This document shows, piece by piece, positions 7,817-16,896 of a stretch of DNA of 23,439 bases (the first letter of the stretch is position 1; each line of letters opens with the position of its first letter). A model generated the notes under the pieces. It saw only the letters and a program-made list of their open reading frames with translations, was not told the origin of the DNA and searched no databases. The translations under genes were made by a program, and so were the position numbers. Origin of the DNA: an uncultured Lactobacillus sp. (GTDB taxonomy: Bacteria; Bacillota; Bacilli; Lactobacillales; Lactobacillaceae). Location of the stretch: the NCBI GenBank assembly GCA_945281075.1, contig CALYQE010000013.1:1-23439 (forward strand), read 5' to 3'.

Positions 7817-10297
7817 ATGGATAACGACAATCAAAGTCAAGACCACAGAATAAGAAACGTTGACTTGACCAAAGTAATGAACAGCTCGTTTCTTGATTAC
7901 GCGATGTCGGTTATCGTGGCGCGGGCGTTGCCTGACGTGCGCGATGGCTTAAAGCCGGTTCAGCGGCGTATTCTTTACGGAATGAGCGAACTAGGCGTTA
8001 CACCTGATAAACCATATAAGAAGTCTGCCAGAATCGTTGGAGAAGTAATGGGTAAGTTTCACCCTCACGGTGACTCCTCGATTTACTTGGCAATGGCCCA
8101 CATGGCCCAAGATTTTAGCTACCGCTATATGCTAGTTGATGGTCACGGCAACTTCGGTTCCGTTGATGGTGATGAACCGGCCGCAATGCGTTATACCGAA
8201 GCCAGAATGAGCAAAATTGCCGTTGAAATGCTGCGGGATATCAATAAAAATACGGTTGATTGGCAAAGAAACTACGATGACTCGGAAAGCGAGCCCGTTG
8301 TCCTACCAGCCAGAATCCCTAATCTTTTAGTTAACGGTACTAGTGGAATCGCAGTCGGAATGACTACCAACATTCCGCCGCACAACTTGTCCGAAGTGAT
8401 CCAGGGACTCCATATGCTAATGGACAACCCTGATGTCACAACTAAGGAATTGATGAAGGCAATTCCGGGTCCCGATTTTCCTACCGGTGGGACGATCATG
8501 GGCCGAGGCGGTATTTATCGTGCCTATGAAACTGGTCGCGGCAATATTGTGGTTCGTGCCAATACCACGATTGAAACGGAAAAAAGCGGCCGTGAACGAA
8601 TTGTTGTCACTGAAATACCTTATCTAGTCAATAAGGCTGAATTAGTCAAGAAAATCGCTGATTTAGCACGTTCCAAGACGATTGATGGGATTACGGGCGT
8701 CCGTGATGAATCCGATCAAACCGGGATGAGAATTACAATTGATGTCCGACGTGATGCCAGTGCTAGTGTCATTTTAAATAATTTGTTCAAACTGACACAG
8801 ATGCAAGCCAACTTCGGCATGAATATGGTGGCAATTGTCGATGGAGCACCGCACTTTTTAAGCCTAAAGGAAATGCTGAAGCATTACTTGAAGCACCAGG
8901 AAAATGTGGTTACGCGCAGGACTAAATTCGATTTGGCCAAAGCTGAGGCTAGAGCCCACATCCTTGAAGGATTAAAAATTGCGCTTGATCATATTGATGA
9001 AATCGTCCACATTATTCGTCAAAGTAAATCAAGTGATATTGCTAAAGCAGCATTGATTAGTCGCTTCGGTTTGGATGATAAGCAATCGCAAGCAATCCTA
9101 GACATGCGGTTAGTGCGCTTAACCGGCTTGGAGCGTGACAAGGTTGAAGCTGAATACAATGAATTGCGGGAAAAGATTGCCGACTACAAAGACATTTTGG
9201 CTAAACCTGAGCGGATTAACGAAATTATTTATGATGAACTGCTTGATATTCAAAAGCGCTTTGGTGACGATCGGCGGACCAAGATTGGTGAAGGCGAAGT
9301 TATCTCAATTGAAGATGAAGACTTGATCGAAAAGCAAGACGTTTTGCTCACCTTAACGCATAGCGGCTACATTAAGCGGATGCTGATCAATGAATTCAAG
9401 ACGCAAAACCGTGGCGGTAAAGGTATTAAAGGCATGGGCGTTAAAGACGGCGACTTCATCGAGAAACTAATGTATTCAAGTACTCATGACACGCTGTTGT
9501 TCTTTACCAATAAGGGTAAGGTTTACTCCAAGAAGGCCTACGAAATTCCTGAGTTTGGTCGTACAGCTAAAGGACTGCCAATTGTCAACTTGTTACAGTT
9601 TGACAAGGGTGAGAAGATCCAGACAATCATTAATATCCCAGAAGATGCCGATGACCAATACCTCTTCTTTATTACTAAGATGGGCACGGTTAAACGGACA
9701 CATGTCAGCGAATTTGCCAATATCAGAAACAGTGGCTTGATCGCCTTGACTTTGCGTGATGGCGATGAACTCAATAACGTGCTAACGACTGATGGCAAGC
9801 AGGACATCCTGATTGGCACTCACCTAGGCTATGCGGTGCGCTTTAACGAAACGAGCGTGCGGTCAATGGGCCGAACGGCTGCGGGTGTTCGCGGAATTAA
9901 CCTTCGTGAGAATGATTACGTTGTCGGTTCGGGTGTTATCAAGGATAGCGATGAAGTCCTAGTTATTTCTGAAAAAGGTTACGGTAAGCGTACTTTAGCT
10001 AAGGAATATCCAGTTAAAGGGCGTGGCGGTAAAGGCATCAAGACTGCTAACGTCACAGAGAAGAATGGTCCGCTTTCCGGCGTCACGGTTATCGATGGAA
10101 AGCAAGATATTATGGTCATTACTAATGACGGTATTATGATTCGCTTTAAGATCGGCGATGTTTCGCAAACTGGTCGAAGCACGATCGGCGTTCGTCTGAT
10201 TAAGATTAACGATGACAATAAAGTTGCTAGTCTGGCGGTTGTTCCAGCAGAAGAAAATCAGGAAGTAGCTGAAACAGACGGCACGCAAGAAGAATAA
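7817..10297 (+). CDS. gyrA: DNA gyrase subunit A
   Basis: Breakage-reunion subunit of gyrase, 826 residues. The active-site tyrosine is Y126 in AAMRYTEAR. The quinolone-determining region is near [12 protein letters not shown]: the residue equivalent to E. coli S83 is S87, and that equivalent to D87 is L91 instead of the usual acidic residue. The C-terminal domain has six beta-pinwheel blades and the GyrA-box-like [10 protein letters not shown] needed for DNA wrapping. AGGAGG at 7807-7812 overlaps the gyrB stop and lies 4 bases before ATG. The last ~20 residues are acidic and variable. No clear terminator follows; the next transcript has its own promoter. Confidence 0.97.
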   Translation: MDNDNQSQDHRIRNVDLTKVMNSSFLDYAMSVIVARALPDVRDGLKPVQRRILYGMSELGVTPDKPYKKSARIVGEVMGKFHPHGDSSIYLAMAHMAQDFSYRYMLVDGHGNFGSVDGDEPAAMRYTEARMSKIAVEMLRDINKNTVDWQRNYDDSESEPVVLPARIPNLLVNGTSGIAVGMTTNIPPHNLSEVIQGLHMLMDNPDVTTKELMKAIPGPDFPTGGTIMGRGGIYRAYETGRGNIVVRANTTIETEKSGRERIVVTEIPYLVNKAELVKKIADLARSKTIDGITGVRDESDQTGMRITIDVRRDASASVILNNLFKLTQMQANFGMNMVAIVDGAPHFLSLKEMLKHYLKHQENVVTRRTKFDLAKAEARAHILEGLKIALDHIDEIVHIIRQSKSSDIAKAALISRFGLDDKQSQAILDMRLVRLTGLERDKVEAEYNELREKIADYKDILAKPERINEIIYDELLDIQKRFGDDRRTKIGEGEVISIEDEDLIEKQDVLLTLTHSGYIKRMLINEFKTQNRGGKGIKGMGVKDGDFIEKLMYSSTHDTLLFFTNKGKVYSKKAYEIPEFGRTAKGLPIVNLLQFDKGEKIQTIINIPEDADDQYLFFITKMGTVKRTHVSEFANIRNSGLIALTLRDGDELNNVLTTDGKQDILIGTHLGYAVRFNETSVRSMGRTAAGVRGINLRENDYVVGSGVIKDSDEVLVISEKGYGKRTLAKEYPVKGRGGKGIKTANVTEKNGPLSGVTVIDGKQDIMVITNDGIMIRFKIGDVSQTGRSTIGVRLIKINDDNKVASLAVVPAEENQEVAETDGTQEE

Positions 10298-10380
10298 AAT
10301 CAACAAAAATTATCAGACTTTTTACGTATTTAATTAACGGGAAGACTTAAAATTCCTCAAAAGGATCACGTAAAGATAGT

Positions 10381-10409
10381 TTGGTAATTCTTTGTTTCTG
10401 TGCTAGAAT
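10381..10409 (+). promoter_or_regulatory. rpsF-ssb-rpsR operon promoter with extended -10
   Basis: -35 TTGGTA (10381-10386), 17-base spacer, -10 TAGAAT (10404-10409) preceded by TGC, an extended -10. The predicted leader of about 75 bases holds two hairpins: GAGTAAT/ATTACTC at 10420-10436 with a 3-base loop, and GTTCTTG/CAAGAAC at 10440-10461 with an 8-base loop. These could regulate the S6 operon, but I do not see the CCG loop motif of the known S6:S18 leader element, so that identity is not claimed. Confidence 0.7.
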
Positions 10410-10490
10410 TAGAGATTGCGAGTAATAAAATTACTCCTTGTTCTTGAACTTTAGCAAGAACCATTTAGTCCAAAAGGAGGTGCACTAGTA

Positions 10491-10787
10491 ATGACAACTA
10501 CTAAGTATGAAATAACTTATATTATTAAGCCTGATATTGATGAAGAATCAAAAAAGGCGCTAGTTGAAAACTATGATAAGGTTATTGCCGATAATGGTGG
10601 TACGATGGTTGAGTCAAAAGACTGGGAAAAGCGTCATTTCGCATATGAAATTAACAAATACCGTGAGGGAACTTATCACGTTATGACTTTCACTGCAGAC
10701 AACGCTGACGCAGTTAACGAATTTGACCGTTTATCTAAGATTGACACTGCTGTTTTGCGTTCAATGACTGTCAAAGTTGGCGAATAA
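10491..10787 (+). CDS. rpsF: 30S ribosomal protein S6
   Basis: Binds 16S rRNA in the platform of the small subunit, as a heterodimer with S18. The 98 residues match the family. Typical features are [13 protein letters not shown] at the start, [16 protein letters not shown] in the middle and [15 protein letters not shown] near the end. AAAGGAGG lies 9 bases before ATG at 10491. First gene of rpsF-ssb-rpsR, an order conserved in nearly all Firmicutes. Confidence 0.97.
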   Translation: MTTTKYEITYIIKPDIDEESKKALVENYDKVIADNGGTMVESKDWEKRHFAYEINKYREGTYHVMTFTADNADAVNEFDRLSKIDTAVLRSMTVKVGE

Positions 10788-10837
10788 AAAATAGTAACTT
10801 ATCGTTTTCGTGATTTAGGAAAGGAAGGACCTAAAGT

Positions 10838-11365
10838 ATGATTAATCGAGTTGTACTTGTTGGCCGTTTAACACGTGATCCTGAATTACGTACTACTGGG
10901 AGTGGAATCTCGGTTGCTACGTTTACTCTTGCTGTTGATCGTCAGTATGCAAATGCTCAAGGCGAGAGAGGTGCGGATTTCATTAGCTGTGTGATTTGGA
11001 GAAAGTCGGCAGAAAACTTCTGCAACTTTACTTCAAAAGGATCACTAGTTGGTATTGACGGCCGAATTCAAACCAGAAGTTACGATAATAAAGATGGGCA
11101 AAGAGTATATGTGACCGAAGTTGTCGTTGATAACTTTGCATTGCTTGAATCACGTAAAGATCGTGAAGCCCGTGGTCAAAATGGTGGCTTTACACCAACT
11201 GATAACGGCAATTTTGGTAATCAAAATACCAATAATTCGCCAAACATGGGACCATCTAATCAGAATAATCCGCTAAATAGCAGTAATCAATCTGATAATA
11301 CCCAAGATCCATTTGCTGGTTCGGGTGACACGATTGATATTTCTGATGATGATCTTCCATTCTAA
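10838..11365 (+). CDS. ssb: Single-stranded DNA-binding protein
   Basis: Coats single-stranded DNA in replication, repair and recombination. At 175 residues it has an N-terminal OB fold ([28 protein letters not shown], then [14 protein letters not shown]) over about residues 1-108. A low-complexity Asn/Gln/Gly-rich linker follows, then the acidic tail DISDDDLPF, which recruits partner proteins. The ribosome site is GGAAGGACC. It sits between rpsF and rpsR, as is usual. Confidence 0.97.
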   Translation: MINRVVLVGRLTRDPELRTTGSGISVATFTLAVDRQYANAQGERGADFISCVIWRKSAENFCNFTSKGSLVGIDGRIQTRSYDNKDGQRVYVTEVVVDNFALLESRKDREARGQNGGFTPTDNGNFGNQNTNNSPNMGPSNQNNPLNSSNQSDNTQDPFAGSGDTIDISDDDLPF

Positions 11366-11387
11366 TTTTAAAGAAAGGACCTAGGAT

Positions 11388-11624
11388 ATGGCTCAACAAA
11401 GAAGAGGCGGCCATCGTCGTCGTAAGGTTGACTTTATCGCAGCCAACCACATTGATTACGTTGACTACAAGGACGTTGATCTGTTGAAACGTTTTATCTC
11501 CGAAAGAGGTAAAATCTTACCACGTCGTGTCACTGGCACTAGCGCTAAGAATCAACGTAAAGTAGCTAAGGCAATCGAAAGAGCTCGCATTATGGGCTTG
11601 TTGCCATTCGTTACTGAAGACTAA
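11388..11624 (+). CDS. rpsR: 30S ribosomal protein S18
   Basis: Small-subunit protein that pairs with S6. It has 78 residues with a basic N-terminus (RRGGHRRRK), the core [26 protein letters not shown] and [27 protein letters not shown]. The ribosome site AAAGGACC is 22 bases after the ssb stop codon. It is the last gene of the operon and is followed by a strong terminator. Confidence 0.97.
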   Translation: MAQQRRGGHRRRKVDFIAANHIDYVDYKDVDLLKRFISERGKILPRRVTGTSAKNQRKVAKAIERARIMGLLPFVTED

Positions 11625-11640
11625 TTAAGTCAAATAAAAT

Positions 11641-11673
11641 AAAAGGCGGAAAAGTTAATTTTCCGCCTTTTTT
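11641..11673. terminator. Bidirectional terminator between rpsR and the DUF4260 gene
   Basis: A perfect 13-bp stem AAAAGGCGGAAAA / TTTTCCGCCTTTT encloses a GTTAA loop. The T-run follows on the plus strand and T-rich sequence (TTATTTTATTT) follows on the minus strand. It would end rpsF-ssb-rpsR from the left and merR-DUF4260 from the right. Confidence 0.9.
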
Positions 11674-11737
11674 GTGTTTTATTAAATATTTTTTTGTAAA
11701 GCGGCAGCTAATTTCCGCCCAATACTAAAATTATTCT

Positions 11738-12061
11738 TTATCGCGGCATTAAGCCCCAGCCAAATGTCCGGTCTAAGCAGATATGTGCCAGCCATATTAG
11801 GTTAAAGTTGATTAACTGCGTTGTTCTTAAATGGGGGAACAAAGCCAAAATGGTCAAAAAGATTAACGGAAATACAAGTAAATGGCCGAGATTATAAAGA
11901 ACATTTCCCACCTGAGGCGATATTGCATAGCCAGCTGCCCCAAGATCAAAAACTAGGTACCAGGCAATAAAAAATAGTAATGAACCATCGTTTTTCCAGT
12001 ATGCTACTAATAGAAAAATTAGTGCGGCAAGATAGTCCAATTTATAAAGATAAGCAATCAT
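11738..12061 (-). CDS. DUF4260 family membrane protein
   Basis: A 107-residue hydrophobic protein with about four membrane segments: LAALIFLLVAYW, FFIAWYLVFDLGAAGYAI, LVFPLIFLTILALF and INFNLIWLAHICL. The conserved features of DUF4260 are present: YLDYLAAL-type start, DLGAAGYAISPQVGNVLYNLGH and a C-terminal WLAHICLDRTFGWGL. The molecular function of this family is not known. ATG at 12061 follows GGAAGG, 16 bases after the merR stop, so it is co-transcribed with and presumably controlled by the MerR protein. Ends 65 bases before the bidirectional terminator. Confidence 0.85.
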   Translation of the reverse strand: MIAYLYKLDYLAALIFLLVAYWKNDGSLLFFIAWYLVFDLGAAGYAISPQVGNVLYNLGHLLVFPLIFLTILALFPHLRTTQLINFNLIWLAHICLDRTFGWGLMPR

Positions 12062-12077
12062 ATTTTTTCCTTCCAGT

Positions 12078-12476
12078 TTATAATTCGCCTAACTGTTTTA
12101 AGCTATTTTCGATTTCGTCAATGGAGGCTTCTTCTTCAATTTTGTTTTTAAGTTCAGCTAGAATTTTTGTCATTTTGGTATAAAAAATGGCTTGTTGCTG
12201 ACAATCCTGTGCTTTTTTCGTTACTAGTTTTAAGGTCTCTTTGTCGCAGTAATTGCTTTTAGGGCTTTGATATAAGGCAACAGCTTGTTTAACTTCTGGT
12301 AACTTGAGCTGTGCGTGACGCAGATTGGTAATAAACTTCATTAATGCAGCATCGGCATCAGTGTAGTCTCTGTAGCCGTTTCTGTTACGTTGGGGATGCA
12401 ATAGCCCAATTTTTTCATAGTAACGCAGGGTATCAGTACTAATATTTACTAGTTTAGCGAATGCAGCAATTTTCAT
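12078..12476 (-). CDS. MerR family transcriptional regulator
   Basis: A 132-residue activator/repressor. The N-terminal winged helix-turn-helix is classic: MKIAAFAKLVNISTDTLRYY, EKIGLLHPQRNRNGYRDYTD, ALMKFITNLRHAQLKLPEV. A coiled-coil dimerisation helix follows (about residues 75-120), and the acidic C-terminus has no metal-binding Cys cluster, which argues against a metal sensor. The single Cys pair (YCDKE, DCQQQ) leaves redox or organic-ligand sensing open. ATG at 12476 has GGAGG 7 bases upstream; an ORF extension to 12563 runs through the promoter and is not real. The promoter carries a perfect palindrome in a 19-bp spacer, so the protein very likely controls its own operon. Confidence 0.9.
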   Translation of the reverse strand: MKIAAFAKLVNISTDTLRYYEKIGLLHPQRNRNGYRDYTDADAALMKFITNLRHAQLKLPEVKQAVALYQSPKSNYCDKETLKLVTKKAQDCQQQAIFYTKMTKILAELKNKIEEEASIDEIENSLKQLGEL

Positions 12477-12498
12477 TATCCAAAGCCTCCATGAATTC

Positions 12499-12529
12499 AG
12501 TATCACATTGGAGTATACTCCAAAGTCAA
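12499..12529 (-). promoter_or_regulatory. MerR-type promoter and operator of merR-DUF4260
   Basis: On the minus strand: -35 TTGACT (12524-12529), a 19-base spacer, -10 GATACT (12499-12504). The spacer contains the perfect 16-bp palindrome TTGGAGTATACTCCAA at 12508-12523. An over-long 19-bp spacer filled by a dyad is the hallmark of promoters activated by MerR-type DNA distortion. Confidence 0.85.
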
Positions 12530-12817
12530 GAATTAATAATATAAAAATAGCGCCTAGTACCACCAGCTAGGTGTCTTTTTATCCGCTGTTTTGCTGACTT
12601 TAATTTTTAAGCACCAATTTTTATTAGAATGATGCAAGGAAAGCAAGCAGCCTGCTCCAGCCTGCGATAATAGTTGATTTTAGCTTAATTTAAAGATAAC
12701 CCGGTACCTGCTACTTGTTAGCAGCAATAAAAGCTTAATATTCAGGAGTTTCTTATCAAGTGATTACAAGGTATAATAATAATGATGTACTATACATTAA
12801 TTTAGGAAGGATCTTAC
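12530..12817. other. Intergenic region between divergent merR and gdpP
   Basis: A 288-base stretch without a gene. It holds a terminator-like hairpin at 12550-12575 (GCGCCTAG / CTAGGTGT, two G-U pairs) with CTTTTT on the plus side and TATTTTTA on the minus side; no gene reads into it from either direction. Further right are a short tandem AGCCTG repeat (near 12650-12665) and a small perfect hairpin CTGCTA/TAGCAG at 12708-12724. A weak gdpP promoter candidate is TTACAA (12764-12769), 18 bases, TACTAT (12788-12793); TATAAT at 12772-12777 lacks a good -35. Confidence 0.5.
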
Positions 12818-14839
12818 ATGAAAGATTTTTTACGTAAGCTTGAATTTCCTGCTTTTATTAGAGATTCGCGTTTAACCGCGTCAATCATTATTATTTTGGC
12901 ATTGTCGCTGTTAGGCAGCATCGTGGCCATGATTATGAATCCATTATTTGGTCTAGCAATGGTGGTCATTTTTATTCTAACCGTTGCTTGTATCGTGTAT
13001 GGTGCTTATGTTTTGGCTGGAAACGCGAATAATTTTGCTGTTAGTTTGTCTTACCGGATCAAGCGCAGTGAGCAAGAAGCAATGATCAAAATGCCTCTTG
13101 GGATTTTACTTTATGATAAAGATAGGCAGATTCAGTGGGTGAATCCATATTTACAGCTTTATTTAAAAGACGAGGATTTGATCGGACATACAATTAAATC
13201 AGTTGATCCTGATCTAGATAAATTAATTGATGACTTGCTGCAGGCCAGAACGGCTGAAAATCACGTGGTAAACTGGGATGGTCACCAATTTGAAATGGTA
13301 ATTCAGGACAATTTGGGCGTGATGTATTTACTTGACATTACGCGTTACGCCAAAATCGAGGAAAAATACAACAATGAGTTATTGGCAATTGGCTTGGTCT
13401 TTATCGATAATTACGATGAATTAAGCGAAACAATGCACGACCAAGAACTCACGACGACCAGTTCCTATGTTCAGAATACACTGAGTGCTTATGCCAAAAA
13501 TTATCACGCTTACCTTAAGCGAATTGATGAAGATCACTTCTTGCTGCTGTTGCACATGCAGGACCTAGTCAAAATGGAACAAGATAAGTTTTCTGTTTTG
13601 GACAAAATGCGCATGGAAACTAGTCGCAATAACACGCCTTTGACCCTGTCAATCGGAATTGCTTTTGGCAGCAGTTTAATTACCGAGCTGGCTGATCAGG
13701 CACAATCTAATCTTGACCTGGCTTTGGGTCGAGGCGGCGACCAAGTAGTTTTGAGTCAGCCGGGTAAAGAGGTCAAGTTTTATGGCGGCAAGTCTAACCC
13801 GATGGAAAAAAGGACGCGGGTCCGGGCACGGATGGTTTCACAGGCAATTAGCGAATTGTTCAAAGAGGCAGATCGCGTTTTTGTTGTTGGTCATGCTAAT
13901 CCCGACATGGACTCGATCGGAAGTGGCATCGGTGTGGTAAAAATAGCTAGATTACATGATGTTAAGGCTAACTTTGTTTTAGATGTTAATCATACTAATT
14001 ACGATGTTGGGCGCTTAGTGGCTAAAATGCAGCAGGCAGATGAGGACACGGATATGTTTATCGACCCGGCCGCTGCTTTAGAAAATCTCACTGACAAGTC
14101 CATGCTGGTAATGGTCGATCATTCTAAGTATTCAATTACTTACTCCAAGGAGCTCTATGATCGCTTGAAAAACCGGATCATTGTCATTGATCACCACCGC
14201 CGCGGCGAAGAATTCCCTGAAAACCCAATGCTGACTTACGTTGAACCTTATGCCTCATCGGCGTGTGAATTAGTTACCGAAATGGTTGAGTATCAGCAGC
14301 CAAGTTCAGGTCAGCGTGTCCTTAGCGACCTTGAAGCAACGGCAATGCTGGCGGGAATTACGGTTGATTCGCGTGAGTTTTCACTGCGAACCGGTACACG
14401 AACATTTGATGCGGCTAGTTATCTGCGATCCATTGGGGCCAGTTCAATCGGTGTCAGTGAATTGCTGAAAGAGGACATTGGTAGTTTTCTGGAGCGCACG
14501 CGCCTAGTCAGCAGCTTGAAGATGATCAAGCCTAAAATGGCTGTCTTATGCGGTGCGGATGATAAAATTATTGATCCGATTATTACAGCGCAGGCAGCGG
14601 ACACGGCCCTGGATTTAGAAAATGTCGAAGCCAGTTTTGCGATTACGCGGCGGGCAAAAGACATGATTGGAATCTCGGCTCGGTCAATGGGTGAGATCAA
14701 TGTACAGGTGATCATGGAGAAACTGGGCGGCGGCGGTCACCTTTCCAATGCGGCAACGCAACTGAAAAACGTGACGGTCGATGACGCATTAGCGCAATTG
14801 ATTGATGCGGTCGATGCCTATGAAAAAGAAAATGAGTAA
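12818..14839 (+). CDS. gdpP: Cyclic-di-AMP phosphodiesterase GdpP (GGDEF-DHH-DHHA1 protein)
   Basis: A membrane enzyme that hydrolyses c-di-AMP and so tunes potassium/osmolyte balance and cell-wall stress. At 673 residues it is full length. Two transmembrane helices (about 20-40 and 45-67) come first, then a PAS-like sensor (about 85-160) and a degenerate GGDEF domain (about 175-310). The DHH phosphoesterase has GHANPDMDSIGS at 358-369, VDHSKYS and DHH at 458-460. The DHHA1 domain has GGGGH at 637-641. GGAAGG lies 8 bases before ATG. It heads the conserved gdpP-rplI-dnaB operon; rplI starts 12 bases after its stop. Confidence 0.95.
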   Translation: MKDFLRKLEFPAFIRDSRLTASIIIILALSLLGSIVAMIMNPLFGLAMVVIFILTVACIVYGAYVLAGNANNFAVSLSYRIKRSEQEAMIKMPLGILLYDKDRQIQWVNPYLQLYLKDEDLIGHTIKSVDPDLDKLIDDLLQARTAENHVVNWDGHQFEMVIQDNLGVMYLLDITRYAKIEEKYNNELLAIGLVFIDNYDELSETMHDQELTTTSSYVQNTLSAYAKNYHAYLKRIDEDHFLLLLHMQDLVKMEQDKFSVLDKMRMETSRNNTPLTLSIGIAFGSSLITELADQAQSNLDLALGRGGDQVVLSQPGKEVKFYGGKSNPMEKRTRVRARMVSQAISELFKEADRVFVVGHANPDMDSIGSGIGVVKIARLHDVKANFVLDVNHTNYDVGRLVAKMQQADEDTDMFIDPAAALENLTDKSMLVMVDHSKYSITYSKELYDRLKNRIIVIDHHRRGEEFPENPMLTYVEPYASSACELVTEMVEYQQPSSGQRVLSDLEATAMLAGITVDSREFSLRTGTRTFDAASYLRSIGASSIGVSELLKEDIGSFLERTRLVSSLKMIKPKMAVLCGADDKIIDPIITAQAADTALDLENVEASFAITRRAKDMIGISARSMGEINVQVIMEKLGGGGHLSNAATQLKNVTVDDALAQLIDAVDAYEKENE

Positions 14840-14851
14840 AGGAGAGCAAAA

Positions 14852-15307
14852 ATGAAAGTTATTTTTACTAAAGATGTCAAAGGACGTGGCAAACGCGGCG
14901 AGGTTAAGAACGTTCCTGATGGTTATGCTCAGAACTTTTTATTAAAACGCGGTTTGGCTAAGGAAGCCAATAAGGCCAATATGCACACGTTAGAACGCGT
15001 AGAAGCCAATGAAAAAGCAGCTTATGAACAAGAAAAAGCCGAAGCGGAAAAAATCAAGGCTCAACTTGATCAAGATCAAACCGTAGTTAACTTTAAGTCG
15101 AAGGCGGGTTCAGACTCACGGCTGTTTGGTTCGATTTCGGGCAAGAAAATTGTTGAAGGACTGGAGAGCCAATTTGGTATTAAGCTTGATAAGCGCAAAT
15201 TGAGCCTGCCTGAGCCGATTAAAACTTTGGGCTACACGAATGTACCAGTTAAGTTGTTCAAGGGCGTAGAAGGCAAAATACGGGTGCACGTAACCGAAGA
15301 AGAGTAG
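14852..15307 (+). CDS. rplI: 50S ribosomal protein L9
   Basis: Elongated large-subunit protein near the L1 stalk. It has 151 residues. The N-terminal domain shows [20 protein letters not shown] and the signature [18 protein letters not shown], followed by a long charged connecting helix (about 45-75). The C-terminal domain has SRLFGSIS and ends VTEEE. Ribosome site AAAGGAGA. Lies between gdpP and dnaB as in most Firmicutes. Confidence 0.97.
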   Translation: MKVIFTKDVKGRGKRGEVKNVPDGYAQNFLLKRGLAKEANKANMHTLERVEANEKAAYEQEKAEAEKIKAQLDQDQTVVNFKSKAGSDSRLFGSISGKKIVEGLESQFGIKLDKRKLSLPEPIKTLGYTNVPVKLFKGVEGKIRVHVTEEE

Positions 15308-15343
15308 TAGATAAAATTTGAGTTAAAAAAGTGGTCATGATTA

Positions 15344-16720
15344 ATGGATAATATAGTTTCCCAGCAGATTCCGCACGATGATGAAGCAGAAAAAGCGGTC
15401 TTAGGCGCAATTTTTATTGATCCCGAGGCAATTGCGGATGCAAGTGCAGAGGTTCAAGCAAGTGATTTTTATAAAAAAGCAAATCAGCTGATCTTTCAAG
15501 CAATGCTGGATTTATCAGATCGTGAAGACGCGATCGATCCGTTAACATTGCAGGATGAATTAACTAAGAAAAATCAGTTGGATGATATTGGCGGCATTGC
15601 CTATGTGTCTGAATTAGCAGTTGCAACGCCAACAGCAGCGCATATTGTGTATTATGCCAAAATAGTTCACCGCAAGGCGCTTTTGCGGCGGCTTATTTCG
15701 GCGAGTCAAAAAATTATTTCCAATGCGATGCAGGATTCTGAAGATGTCACTGACATTCTTGATGAAGCCGAAAGCGAGATCATGAATGTTTCTTCGGAAA
15801 ACAATGTAAATGGTTTTCGGGGCATTAAGGACATTGTGAACGCTGCAATCGAGGAAATTAACAATATTCCGGAAGATGGCAACTTGGTTACCGGACTGCC
15901 GACCGGTTTTGTAGAGCTGGACAAGATGACGACGGGTTTTCATGATGACGAAATGATTATCATTGCTGCCCGTCCCGGTGTTGGTAAAACCTCATTTGCC
16001 CTGAACGTTGCCCAGTATGTTGGCTTGCACACTGATAAAACAGTCGCGGTGTTTTCACTTGAAATGAGCGGCGAGCAATTAGTGCAGCGTATGCTTGCCT
16101 CCGAGGGCCTAATCAATTCCCAGCACCTGCGAACGGGACAGCTGGATGAGGAAGAATGGCGCAAGCTGATTGTTGCGTCAGGTTCTTTAGCTAATTCGAG
16201 CATCTATATTGATGATACTCCCGGAATCAAAATGAGCGAAATCAGGGCCCAAGCGCGGCGGCTTGCCAAGGAAAAAGGCAACTTGGGCCTGATTGTGATC
16301 GATTATCTGCAGCTGATTGAAGGTCCACGCAGCGAATCACGTCAGCAAGAAGTTTCGGCAATTTCCCGGCAGTTGAAAAAATTGGCTAAAGAGCTGCATG
16401 TTCCGGTAATTGCGCTGTCCCAGCTGTCACGTTCCGTTGAACAAAGACAAGACAAGCGCCCTGTTTTATCCGACATCCGTGAATCTGGTTCAATTGAGCA
16501 AGATGCCGATATTGTTTCGTTTTTATACCGCGCCGATTATTATCGTGAAGAAAATGAAGAGGGCAGTGAAGAAACACAGGAAGTCGGTGCTGAGGATGAT
16601 AATGGCGAAGTTGAAGTCATTATTGAAAAGAACCGTTCTGGTAGTCGGGGAACTGTTAAATTAATGTTCTCGAAACCATATAACCGGTTTTCTAACCTCG
16701 ATTATAGTCACGATCAATAG
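15344..16720 (+). CDS. dnaB: Replicative DNA helicase DnaB (DnaC in Bacillus nomenclature)
   Basis: Hexameric helicase that unwinds DNA at the replication fork. It has 458 residues. The N-terminal primase-interacting domain (about 1-110) begins IPHDDEAEKAVLGAIF. The RecA-like motor domain has Walker A RPGVGKT at 210-216, the Walker B region LIVIDYLQLI, then SRSVEQR and DIRESGSIEQDAD. The C-terminal arginine-finger segment KNRSGSRGTV is present. No intein or insertion interrupts the motifs. ATG at 15344 lies 36 bases after rplI; the preceding ribosome site is weak, so translation may depend partly on the operon context. Confidence 0.96.
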   Translation: MDNIVSQQIPHDDEAEKAVLGAIFIDPEAIADASAEVQASDFYKKANQLIFQAMLDLSDREDAIDPLTLQDELTKKNQLDDIGGIAYVSELAVATPTAAHIVYYAKIVHRKALLRRLISASQKIISNAMQDSEDVTDILDEAESEIMNVSSENNVNGFRGIKDIVNAAIEEINNIPEDGNLVTGLPTGFVELDKMTTGFHDDEMIIIAARPGVGKTSFALNVAQYVGLHTDKTVAVFSLEMSGEQLVQRMLASEGLINSQHLRTGQLDEEEWRKLIVASGSLANSSIYIDDTPGIKMSEIRAQARRLAKEKGNLGLIVIDYLQLIEGPRSESRQQEVSAISRQLKKLAKELHVPVIALSQLSRSVEQRQDKRPVLSDIRESGSIEQDADIVSFLYRADYYREENEEGSEETQEVGAEDDNGEVEVIIEKNRSGSRGTVKLMFSKPYNRFSNLDYSHDQ

Positions 16721-16739
16721 CAACAAGAATAAACAATAT

Positions 16740-16785
16740 AAGCCATGGGTTTCTAGAAGTGGAATCCATAGCTTTAGTCTTTTTG
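16740..16785 (+). terminator. Terminator after dnaB
   Basis: Imperfect stem AAGCCATGGGTTTC / GGAATCCATAGCTTT with G-U pairs and a 7-base loop, followed by a short T-run at 16780-16784. It starts 20 bases after the dnaB stop. Weaker than the other terminators in the window. Confidence 0.65.
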
Positions 16786-16817
16786 GGGGGCGGGCTATAA
16801 AAATAGAGCATATTTAA

Positions 16818-16845
16818 TGACTTTATTTTCTCGAGAATGTACTAT
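16818..16845 (+). promoter_or_regulatory. Candidate promoter of the CsbD-like gene
   Basis: TGACTT (16818-16823), 16 bases, TACTAT (16840-16845), about 50 bases before the start codon. The gene lies alone between two terminators and so must have its own promoter. The -35 is imperfect. Confidence 0.4.
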
Positions 16846-16896
16846 TAAGGTGTAAATAGATTGTTATGCTTATTTTTTAGGAAAGGACCTAGAATT

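Noticed and set aside
10440..10461. Known S6:S18 leader element
   Set aside because: Hairpin present, but the diagnostic CCG in the loop is not, so only an unassigned hairpin is reported.
12640..12740. T-box or other riboswitch in the gdpP leader
   Set aside because: Small hairpins and a short repeat exist, but no T-box core sequence or known riboswitch motif can be recognised.
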